Shown: positions 1-5,907 of the stretch, piece by piece | Numbering within the stretch: the stretch's first letter is position 1 | How the letters are laid out: each line of letters begins with the position of its first letter | Source of the DNA: JAKBCQ01 sp021807585 | GTDB lineage: Bacteria; Planctomycetota; Planctomycetia; Isosphaerales; Isosphaeraceae | Assembly (NCBI GenBank): GCA_027325115.1 | Contig: DAHWFG010000163.1 | Location: 1-9,822, forward strand | Length of the DNA: 9,822 bases | Direction of reading: 5' to 3' | Notes under the pieces: model-generated | What the model saw: the letters and a program-made list of their open reading frames with translations, nothing else | Databases searched by the model: none | Told to the model about the DNA's origin: nothing | Position numbers and translations under genes: made by a program

Positions 1-44
1 TTCCCGCATTTCGCCGCGGTGTCGCGTCTCGGCATCATTTCTGA

Positions 45-58
45 GATTGCTTGCAATC
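45..58. repeat. Short inverted repeat GATTGC-TT-GCAATC
   Basis: Perfect 6-bp arms (45-50 and 53-58) separated by TT. The left arm is part of GAGATTG, a word that recurs in the dyads at 192-219 upstream of the S24-type regulator. It could be a distal operator for that regulator or belong to a gene left of the window. The dyad is seen; its role is inference. Confidence 0.4.
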
Positions 59-117
59 ACCGTCACGATTGATACTGGGAATGGTTAAACTTATGAGGGC
101 GAGGAATGGATCGAGCC

Positions 118-146
118 GGCGGTTTCATCTGCCAAGAAAAACCGCC
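118..146. repeat. Stem-loop with 8-bp GC-rich arms
   Basis: GGCGGTTT (118-125) pairs with AAACCGCC (139-146) around a 13-nt loop. On the + strand a run of five T follows only nine bases later (156-160), so this is not a classical intrinsic terminator. It could be a weak terminator for a gene entering from the left, or a binding site. It lies just upstream of the promoter candidate of the 283-1101 regulator. Confidence 0.4.
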
Positions 147-162
147 ATCGATATCTTTTTGC

Positions 163-191
163 TTGACCTCTATTTCGGGTTGATTTACGAA
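163..191 (+). promoter_or_regulatory. Candidate promoter of the S24-type regulator
   Basis: TTGACC (163-168; five of six matches to a sigma-70 -35 box) is followed after 17 nt by TACGAA (186-191), a weak -10 with three of six matches. Transcription would begin near 198, inside the abutting inverted repeats at 192-219, which is a typical arrangement for repressor autoregulation. The leader would be about 85 nt. The -10 is poor, so the call is tentative. Confidence 0.35.
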
Positions 192-219
192 CGAGATTGT
201 CTCGCGAATCTGAGATTCG
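192..219. promoter_or_regulatory. Two abutting dyads, candidate operator
   Basis: CGAGA-TTG-TCTCG (192-204) is followed with no gap by CGAATCT-G-AGATTCG (205-219). Both are perfect inverted repeats with odd-length centres, as expected for sites bound by protein dimers. Both contain the half-site word GAGATT, which also occurs at 43-48. They overlie the predicted transcription start of the downstream CI/LexA-like gene, so binding by that gene's own product is the simplest reading. The repeats are seen; the binding partner is inferred. Confidence 0.5.
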
Positions 220-282
220 ACGATTGAAACCTCGGACGAGCCGTGCACAGAGGGGGCTCCCGCGAGTCGGGATGATTGCGAC

Positions 283-1101
283 GTGGCAAGAAAGAAAACA
301 CCAAGGACGCGCGCCAACGTTAAGGCGATGGTATCAAGCCGATTACGCGATGTCCGCCAGGAAATCTTCGGCGAGCACGGCGGTCCCGAGCTCGCACGCC
401 GGTTGGGGCTGCCGGCACGTACGTGGTACAATTATGAAACAGGGGTGACCGTTCCCGCCGAAGTCCTCCTGTCATTCATCGAACAAACCGGAGTCAACCC
501 GATCTGGCTCCTTTCGGGGAAAGGTCCGCGTTACCGCCAGGGGGTCGAAGATATGGTCTTGGCGGATCTTAGCCCGCTCGAGTTGATCCGCCGCGGACTA
601 CAAAAATTGGAGGATGCGCAGACGAACGGCGGACCGACCGCCGACGCTCGCTCAGGCGAGATCCCACCCGAGGATCTCGTCGATTTCATACCGGTCATCA
701 TCGTTTCACTTGATAATCTCACCAAAACCGTGATCACGCCGAGCATGATCGAGGGGAGGATCATGGCGTATCGCCAGTGGCTCCCCAATCCGTCCGATAC
801 GTTCGCGGCAAGGCTCGTCGACGACTCGATGGCGCCGATACTACCCGAGGGATCGATCATCGCGGTCGATCGCTCGATGACCGACCCCCAGACCCTCCAC
901 GGTCGTATCGTCGTCGCTCTCGCCGACGGTAAAACCGTCGTCCGCCGCCTTGAAATTAGCGGTCGACATATGCTGCTGCGACCAAACCGACCGAGCGCCG
1001 AGCACGCGATCATCCCGATCCCGTATCACAACGTCGCAGGACCCGAACGGCCGATCGTCGGCCAGGTCGTTTGGTCCTGGAGTCGATTCCTTTCGTCCTG
1101 A
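283..1101 (+). CDS. CI/LexA-like HTH-S24 transcriptional regulator
   Basis: A 272-residue protein with an N-terminal helix-turn-helix of the phage-repressor type (about residues 16-80, with the stretch ELARRLGLPARTWYNYETG) joined by a linker to a C-terminal S24 peptidase-like domain (about 172-270). The nucleophile motif is DDSM with Ser182. Aligned without gaps to the LexA segment containing the catalytic lysine (VTVKRL), this protein reads TVVRRL, so Arg221 stands where LexA has its lysine. The nearest lysine is Lys217. No Ala-Gly or Cys-Gly cleavage site is visible in the linker. It is therefore probably a stable repressor rather than an SOS-cleaved one, with the S24 fold used for dimerisation. 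The start is GTG with a weak GGGA at 269-272; ATG at 328 (residue 16) is an alternative that would still keep the HTH. Several inverted repeats upstream suggest autoregulation. Its targets are unknown, and no prophage genes are visible. Confidence 0.88.
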   Translation: MARKKTPRTRANVKAMVSSRLRDVRQEIFGEHGGPELARRLGLPARTWYNYETGVTVPAEVLLSFIEQTGVNPIWLLSGKGPRYRQGVEDMVLADLSPLELIRRGLQKLEDAQTNGGPTADARSGEIPPEDLVDFIPVIIVSLDNLTKTVITPSMIEGRIMAYRQWLPNPSDTFAARLVDDSMAPILPEGSIIAVDRSMTDPQTLHGRIVVALADGKTVVRRLEISGRHMLLRPNRPSAEHAIIPIPYHNVAGPERPIVGQVVWSWSRFLSS

Positions 1102-1204
1102 CGGTTCCAATACGATCGCGCCGCCCGCCGAAACGCCGCGGTTTCACCAGTGAGTCCATCCATATATATTATTAACCAACTATGATGCCATGCGATATCT
1201 TTTA

Positions 1205-2236
1205 TCAAATTGAGACGATCGGTCGATCGGGTCGGCTCGCCGTCCACGCGACCGCGAGCGCGCCGATCGCCGCGGCGCGGTCGGCGATCTCGTCGGCAAG
1301 CGGCACGACCGAAGCCCCCAAAGCCTCGGTCAGCCGCTCGGCGTAGATCGCGCGGAGCGGCTCGCGGCCGCCGATCCATATCCGCTTCGAAGGCGTCCGA
1401 TCGATCCGCGCAGCAAGGCTCGAAACGTCCGATTCAACCACGGCGCCCAACCAAAAAGCAAACCTTTGATTCAAATCGAGACCCCCTTGTAACGCCGCGA
1501 TCCGAACCAAAAACGCCGACCGTCCCAGACCGTCGCGCTTGCACGCCTCCATCCCCAGCCGAACCGAGGCGTGATCGAGCTCGTCGGGCCAAACCCGCGG
1601 TAAACTTGAAGCAATAAGTGTATGTTCGGCGATGGCGGACGTCAGCTCGCCCGCCAAAGTCGTAAAGCTCGATGTTATTTTACCAGATGTATTAACATGA
1701 ACAAGTTTTGTATGCGATCCCGGCCAGACGTACGTCTCCGCGACGCTTTCGCGGTCGGGTCGTTCGCGATCGAGGAGGAGCCGCGCGCCGATCGTCTCGC
1801 ACTCCTCCCCTCTCATCACGTCGGCCTCGAACCGGCCGCGGGGGCCGTCGGCCTGGGGCGTTTTTATGCCGGGCACGATCACGATCGGTTGATCGAGACC
1901 AATCGGTTCGCGATGCACGACGACTCCGCGTGCGAGATCGGCGATTCCCGCGGGAGCGTCGACGTGCGGGACCGCGATCAAACCAGCCTCCGAGCCCAGC
2001 ATCCCCGCCGCGGTGATCAGTTCGATCCGTTCTCCTCGCGCCGCAGCCGTTACTTCGAGAACCGCGTCGCGAATCCCCTCGGCGAGCGGCGATCGGCTCG
2101 CCTCCAGTACCGTCGTCCGAGCCCCGACCGAACGCCGAGCCGTCGCCACGATCCGATCGCCTCGAACCAGCCGCGCTCGCGTGTTCGTCGTACCGCCGTC
2201 GATCGCGATCGCCAAAAACGCCTCGGGAAACCACAC
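1205..2236 (-). CDS. dgoK: 2-dehydro-3-deoxygalactonokinase (DgoK)
   Basis: A 343-residue cytoplasmic sugar-acid kinase. In the De Ley-Doudoroff galactonate pathway, DgoK phosphorylates 2-dehydro-3-deoxy-D-galactonate with ATP, and the 6-phosphate is then split by the DgoA aldolase. Family signatures are the N-terminal phosphate-binding motif AIDGGTTNTRARL (residues 11-23), TAAGMLGS (75-82), VPGIKTP (121-127), ADVMRGEECE (138-147) and WPGSHTKLV (171-179). The length is somewhat above that of the E. coli enzyme (about 290 residues). The start is GTG, supported by GGAGG at 2247-2251 ten bases upstream. No aldolase, dehydratase or galactonate transporter lies in the window, so the substrate is inferred from the family alone. 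It is convergent with the S24-type regulator and divergent from the PAS-AAA+ protein, which may control it. Codons for residues 176-188 form an unusual AT-rich islet. Confidence 0.9.
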   Translation of the reverse strand: MWFPEAFLAIAIDGGTTNTRARLVRGDRIVATARRSVGARTTVLEASRSPLAEGIRDAVLEVTAAARGERIELITAAGMLGSEAGLIAVPHVDAPAGIADLARGVVVHREPIGLDQPIVIVPGIKTPQADGPRGRFEADVMRGEECETIGARLLLDRERPDRESVAETYVWPGSHTKLVHVNTSGKITSSFTTLAGELTSAIAEHTLIASSLPRVWPDELDHASVRLGMEACKRDGLGRSAFLVRIAALQGGLDLNQRFAFWLGAVVESDVSSLAARIDRTPSKRIWIGGREPLRAIYAERLTEALGASVVPLADEIADRAAAIGALAVAWTASRPDRPIVSI

Positions 2237-2406
2237 GATTCGCTCGCCTCCATCGATCCGCGTCGGCGCGCCGATCGTTCTTGAAAAGATCCGTTCGTTC
2301 GCCGATCATTCCCGGCGCCGACTCGCAATCGCTCGTTCGTCCCAAGCCGCCGCGACGCCTTCGCCGACCGACGTCGCGCCGGCTTCCTTAGGAAACGAAA
2401 TTCTCC
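2237..2406. promoter_or_regulatory. Divergent control region dgoK / PAS-AAA+ gene
   Basis: These 170 bp separate two divergently transcribed genes. On the minus strand GGAGG (2247-2251) is the dgoK ribosome binding site. On the plus strand TTGAAA (2281-2286), a 17-nt spacer and GATCAT (2304-2309) make a weak sigma-70-like promoter candidate for the 2407 gene, and AGGA (2390-2393) could serve as a rather distant ribosome binding site. I see no -24/-12 (GG-N10-GC) sigma-54 promoter and no clear dyad. Confidence 0.35.
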
Positions 2407-3810
2407 ATGAACGCCCCGCGACCGTCGAGCGTCAAACTCGAAAAAATTTGGGGACGAGCCGCCGAACCCGTGTTCGTCTTAAGCGCCAACCTGAAGATCG
2501 TTTATGTGAACCAGGCGTGGCGTACGACGACCGGATTCGCGTCCGAACAGATCGTCGGCCTAAAATGCTCGCCGGGACCGATCGAAGCCTCAACCAGCCC
2601 CGTCGACATCCTGGCGCGACGCCTCTGTCCGCCGCCGGAAACCCTCGCGGGTCGAACCGTCGCCAAGTCGACGCTCGTCCCGACCGCCGCGGTCGAACCC
2701 TCGGCAAAAATCATCGAATACTTACCATTTCATGATTATGAATCTAACAAATTGTTATACATAATTTGTTTTATACGGGATCCGGCTTCGGCGACGCTCG
2801 CGGGGGATTCGTCGGCCGATCGCGTTCGCGTCGAGCTCGACGCGATTCGCGCGCGGATCGCCCAAAATCCCAAGCTTGACGAGCTGATCGGCAGGGGGCC
2901 GGCGCACGCGCGATTGCTCGCTCAGATTCGAGCCGCGGCCGATTCGCGGCTTCCGCTTTTGATCGTCGGCGAGCCCGGAACGGGCAAACGCTCGGTCGCG
3001 CGGGCGGTCCACAGGCTTGGTTCAACAACCTCCAACGCGTTGATACCCTTCGATTCGGCGACAATCGCCGGAGATCGCCTGATCGCCGAATTGTTTCGGA
3101 CCGATTCCCGGACGGGTCGAACGCGGTGGAATTTCGCCGATCAATCAACACTTCTATTTACATCTGTCGATGTGCTCGACCGAGACGCCCAGGCCGCGGT
3201 TTTACCCCTGCTTTCCCAGCCCGATCTCGTCCGCGTGATCGCGACGACCTCGGCCGATCCCTCCGCTCTAAGACGCGAGGAAAAACTGCGCGACGATTTT
3301 TATTACGCGATCACGGCGCAATCGATCGCGCTCGTTCCGCTTCGCGAACGATTCGACGAGATTCCGCTCCTGGCGCGGTATTTCCTTGAAAAAATCAACG
3401 AGCGAGGGCGCAAGCATCTCTCTGGTTTCACAGAGCGGGCGCTCGAGGCTTTATCGTCGTACGATTGGCCGGGGAACCTGGGAGAGCTTAAGCGTGTGAT
3501 CGAATTTTCGTGTGATAAGGCGAAAGGGGATCGAATCGATCGCGACGATTTCCCCGCGATCGTCCGGGGCGACCGCTCGGCGCATTACGTTCCTCAATCA
3601 ATCGCCTCCAAGCTCGACCCTCCGCTCGACGAATTTCTCGGGCTGATCGAGCGTCGCCTGATCGAATACGCGCTCGAGCGCGGCGGGAGGAACAAGTCGA
3701 AGGCCGCGGAATACCTCGGCGTTTCGCGTCCCCGGCTTTATCGCCGAATCGACGAGCTCAAAATCGCCGACTCGCGCGACGAACCCCCGCCGCCGAACCT
3801 GGAATCTTAA
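2407..3810 (+). CDS. Degenerate sigma-54-activator-like PAS-AAA+-Fis protein
   Basis: A 467-residue protein with the domain order of a bacterial enhancer-binding protein. It has a PAS sensor (about 12-125, with VYVNQAWRTTTGF), a AAA+ domain (about 155-390) and a Fis-type HTH at the C-terminus (about 406-452, NKSKAAEYLGVSRPRLYRRI). Walker A is intact (GEPGTGK, 188-194). Other signatures are missing. After ELF (228-230), where sigma-54 activators carry GAFTGA, about seven residues are absent and no GAFTGA remains. The Walker B 'TLFLDE' reads TLLFTS (248-253), without its Asp-Glu pair. The 'YYRL' arginine is Ala301, and WPGNVREL reads WPGNLGEL (355-361). It probably cannot open sigma-54 promoters or hydrolyse ATP normally. 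It may bind ATP and act as a DNA-binding regulator with another sigma factor, as known for TyrR-type proteins without GAFTGA. It is divergent from dgoK, a possible target. Start ATG; SD weak. Confidence 0.85.
   Translation: MNAPRPSSVKLEKIWGRAAEPVFVLSANLKIVYVNQAWRTTTGFASEQIVGLKCSPGPIEASTSPVDILARRLCPPPETLAGRTVAKSTLVPTAAVEPSAKIIEYLPFHDYESNKLLYIICFIRDPASATLAGDSSADRVRVELDAIRARIAQNPKLDELIGRGPAHARLLAQIRAAADSRLPLLIVGEPGTGKRSVARAVHRLGSTTSNALIPFDSATIAGDRLIAELFRTDSRTGRTRWNFADQSTLLFTSVDVLDRDAQAAVLPLLSQPDLVRVIATTSADPSALRREEKLRDDFYYAITAQSIALVPLRERFDEIPLLARYFLEKINERGRKHLSGFTERALEALSSYDWPGNLGELKRVIEFSCDKAKGDRIDRDDFPAIVRGDRSAHYVPQSIASKLDPPLDEFLGLIERRLIEYALERGGRNKSKAAEYLGVSRPRLYRRIDELKIADSRDEPPPPNLES
2746..2770. 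repeat. AT-rich inverted repeat inside the PAS-AAA+ gene
   Basis: AACAAATT (2746-2753) and AATTTGTT (2763-2770) are perfect 8-bp arms around a 9-nt spacer. They lie within a 57-nt stretch (2719-2775) that has only 11 G/C bases, inside a gene that is otherwise GC-rich. The stretch encodes the last strands of the PAS domain. An internal operator or a pausing hairpin is possible; chance in AT-rich DNA cannot be excluded. Confidence 0.35.
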
Positions 3811-3871
3811 TGAAATAAAATTAATTGTGATGGAGTGAATATGTGTAATTTAAAGCATGCGATTGTCCCCG

Positions 3872-3893
3872 GGAGCGGAACGTCGTTCGCTCC
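3872..3893. terminator. Hairpin between convergent genes
   Basis: GGAGCG (3872-3877) pairs with CGCTCC (3888-3893). AAC (3879-3881) and GTT (3885-3887) extend the stem past one bulged G, closing on a 3-nt loop. It sits in the 123-bp gap between the ends of the + strand PAS-AAA+ gene and the - strand adaptor gene, which suggests a bidirectional terminator. No T-run follows on either strand, so an intrinsic terminator in the strict sense is not shown. Confidence 0.35.
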
Positions 3894-3933
3894 GTCCCAG
3901 GGGGTATTGATTAATAATGCTTCGTTGAATCGC

Positions 3934-5433
3934 TTATGGAATCGTCTGATTGACGATGATTTTTTTTCCGTCGATATCGTCGTTCGGAGCGTCGACGATT
4001 CGATCCCCGGGTTTCAATCCCGAGACGATTTCTTGGAATTCCATTCCCTTGAAGCTTTTCTGAAGAATGAGATCGCGATCGCCGACCTGAACGCGCGTCT
4101 TCACCGCGACTCCGTCGACCTCGCGGTAACAGTACGCCGCGATTCCCGATTCCTCGAACCGGACGCATTGCGCCGGAACCGCGATCGCTCCCTTCGCCTC
4201 GCGAAAACGAATGACGCCCTGTCCATACATCCCGGGACGGATCGTCCCCGACGCGTCTGGAACTTCGAATTCCACTTTCAAAGTATGCGTCACGGGATCA
4301 ACCGAATAATCCATCTTGGAAATCTTGGTACGAATCATATTATTATTCGCCAGGTTATCGAAATGAACCGAAACTTCGATTCCGGTTTTCAGGTATTTGA
4401 CGAACCGGATTGGGATTTGGATCGCTCCCTTCAGTCGCGTCGGGTCGACGACGACGAACAACGGCTCTCCTTTTTCGGCGTCGACGCGATCCCCCTCCCT
4501 CACGTTCGCCTTCTCGACGATTCCGCTGAACGGAGCGAAGATTTCTCCTGCAGAAATACGTTCGCTTGTTCGATTGAGATAACGTTCGGCGATGTCGCGA
4601 TCGAGTTTCGCCTCGTCGAGGTTCGCCTCGGCTTTTTCGCTCGCGATCTTGGCGATCTCGACCTCGGTTTTGGCGCCTGCGATTTTCGCGAGCGCCGTTT
4701 CGAGACTCGCCTTGGCTTCTTGGAAGTGCGTATCCTCCTCGTCGACATAGCGACGATCGGCCGACCCCGATTTCCAAAGATCACTGATGCGATCCAACTG
4801 CACCTTGCGGAATTTGACGCGGCTTTCGGCGCCCGCCAATTCCGCCTGGGCCGCCGCCAACTCCTGCTTCTTCGATTCGATCTCGGCCTTCGATCGCTTG
4901 ACCAGGATCTCGCCGTTTTGAATTTTGAGTCTCGCCTTTTCGATCTGAATCCGAGCGTCGGCGGGTCGATCGCTCGAATAATCGACGATTTGAGTGAGAA
5001 CTTGTCCTTTCTTCACACGATCCCCCGCCTCGGCGGTTTTTTCCAAAACGACGAATCCCGAAATTCGAGAATAAACCCGCGCGACGCGTCCCGATTGGAT
5101 CGAAACGGGTTGAGACATCTCGACATGAAAATCGACGGGTTTCACCTGGAAAACCGAAACATGAACCGGATTGTTGTCTACGACGATCGTCGGTTTCGCG
5201 GCTTCGATCGCCTTGTTGTCGGCGGGTTTACGCTTCGTTTTCGATGCGTCGGTCGCTTGATCGTCGGCGCGGGTCGGTTCGCCGCGGAGCGCTCCGATCA
5301 ATCCCACCCCGACGATTGTCGCCGCGACGGCGCACCAGCGAATCGCGGTATGGGGCGAGCATGTCGCGCACCCTTTCGACCCCTCGATCCGTTCGAGCCG
5401 CCGCGCCAGTCGTGTCGCTCTCGCATTCGCCAT
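3934..5433 (-). CDS. HlyD/RND-type periplasmic adaptor (membrane fusion protein)
   Basis: A 499-residue membrane-fusion protein. Numbering is from ATG 5433. There is a short basic cytoplasmic N-terminus and a membrane anchor or signal (about 32-51, IRWCAVAATIVGVGLIGALRG). A first half-lipoyl segment follows (about 112-150), then a long Lys/Glu/Ala-rich coiled-coil hairpin (about 156-290), a second half-lipoyl segment (APFSGIVEKANVREGDRV, from about 300) and beta-barrel and membrane-proximal regions (about 330-495). Such adaptors bridge an inner-membrane pump (RND, ABC or MFS) to the outer membrane. No pump or TolC-like gene is adjacent in the window, so it looks like an orphan. The hairpin is longer than in short RND adaptors. 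The start is chosen because GGGAGG (5442-5447) lies 8 nt upstream of ATG 5433; an in-frame TTG at 5439 would be only 2 nt from that site. The substrate cannot be inferred. Confidence 0.88.
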   Translation of the reverse strand: MANARATRLARRLERIEGSKGCATCSPHTAIRWCAVAATIVGVGLIGALRGEPTRADDQATDASKTKRKPADNKAIEAAKPTIVVDNNPVHVSVFQVKPVDFHVEMSQPVSIQSGRVARVYSRISGFVVLEKTAEAGDRVKKGQVLTQIVDYSSDRPADARIQIEKARLKIQNGEILVKRSKAEIESKKQELAAAQAELAGAESRVKFRKVQLDRISDLWKSGSADRRYVDEEDTHFQEAKASLETALAKIAGAKTEVEIAKIASEKAEANLDEAKLDRDIAERYLNRTSERISAGEIFAPFSGIVEKANVREGDRVDAEKGEPLFVVVDPTRLKGAIQIPIRFVKYLKTGIEVSVHFDNLANNNMIRTKISKMDYSVDPVTHTLKVEFEVPDASGTIRPGMYGQGVIRFREAKGAIAVPAQCVRFEESGIAAYCYREVDGVAVKTRVQVGDRDLILQKSFKGMEFQEIVSGLKPGDRIVDAPNDDIDGKKIIVNQTIP

Positions 5434-5441
5434 GATCAAGA

Positions 5442-5447
5442 CCTCCC
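5442..5447 (-). promoter_or_regulatory. Ribosome binding site fixing the adaptor start
   Basis: GGGAGG on the minus strand, 8 nt before ATG 5433. It decides between this ATG and the in-frame TTG at 5439. Confidence 0.75.
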
Positions 5448-5656
5448 GATGAGTTCGCGTTCGAGAAATCGGCCCGATCGAGCCGTATCGAACGCGCGAC
5501 GTCCGCCGATCACGCCACCCCGTCCTTTTGTCGTAGCGCCGTCGAATCGCGTTCGCGATCGCTCATATCCGAATCCGATCCCGCGGACCCGACCTGGAAA
5601 TCGAGCCGATCGATCGGGTTCCCGCGGATTAATCCCCGCGAAGAGCGACCGTCGAC

Positions 5657-5670
5657 GTTAATTATTTAAC
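5657..5670. promoter_or_regulatory. Dyad GTTAA-TTAT-TTAAC near the adaptor transcription start
   Basis: Perfect 5-bp arms with a 4-nt centre, beginning just downstream of the predicted start (about 5674, minus strand). Its position suggests a repressor site. No regulator can be assigned. Confidence 0.35.
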
Positions 5671-5680
5671 GGCTCAGGGT

Positions 5681-5709
5681 ATCTTACGAACTTCGAGTGG
5701 GTTTGGCAA
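5681..5709 (-). promoter_or_regulatory. Candidate sigma-70 promoter of the adaptor gene
   Basis: On the minus strand TTGCCA (5709-5704; five of six matches) is followed by exactly 17 nt and then TAAGAT (5686-5681; four of six). The start near 5674 would give a leader of about 240 nt before ATG 5433, long enough to hold regulatory structure. Its presence argues that the adaptor is not simply co-transcribed with the upstream permease. Confidence 0.5.
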
Positions 5710-5907
5710 GGGGCTCTTTTTTATGACGAACGATTGGTTCGGCCGGTCGGCCGAGAGGGATGTAAAATCGTCCTGGATCGATCGGCGTCCGATCGGATCG
5801 ATCCCGACGACCGAGCGGTTTCGATACGCCGTGATCGACGCGGTCGGATTCGAAGTGAAATCAAATCAAGATTATTCGATCAAATCTCGATTTTATCACG
5901 CGATCGA

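Larger units (their letters stand above)
5434..5907. other. 474-bp gap between adaptor and permease genes
   Basis: This stretch holds the adaptor's ribosome binding site, a probable long leader with small dyads (GGATTAATCC 5626-5635; CGCGG/CCGCG stem 5623-5640; GTTAATTATTTAAC 5657-5670) and the promoter candidate at 5681-5709. Near the permease end, ATCAAATC occurs twice, 19 bp apart (5860-5867 and 5879-5886). A + strand ORF from 5723 has a fair Shine-Dalgarno sequence but is not called as a gene because it runs antisense into the permease. No strong terminator for the permease was seen. Confidence 0.5.

Noticed and set aside
63..431. A minus-strand ORF whose middle (from a TTG near 315) resembles a short signal peptide
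   Set aside because: It overlaps the N-terminus of the S24-type regulator, has no ribosome binding site at a plausible start, and overlies the dyads that look like control sites. A small exported protein is not fully excluded.
1130..1145. GAAAC-GCCGCG-GTTTC hairpin between the S24-type gene and dgoK as a terminator
   Set aside because: The stem is only 5 bp, with no T-run on either strand.
1622..2735. Long Arg/Ser-rich open frames on both strands over dgoK and the start of the PAS-AAA+ gene
   Set aside because: They overlap well-supported genes, have no domain signature and show the Arg/Asp/Ser bias of out-of-frame CGATCG-rich DNA.
3835..5661. A 608-codon open frame on the + strand covering the whole adaptor gene
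   Set aside because: It is antisense to a gene with clear lipoyl, coiled-coil and barrel domains. Its protein is rich in Arg, Asp and Phe without recognisable domains. GC-rich codon use depletes stops on the opposite strand.
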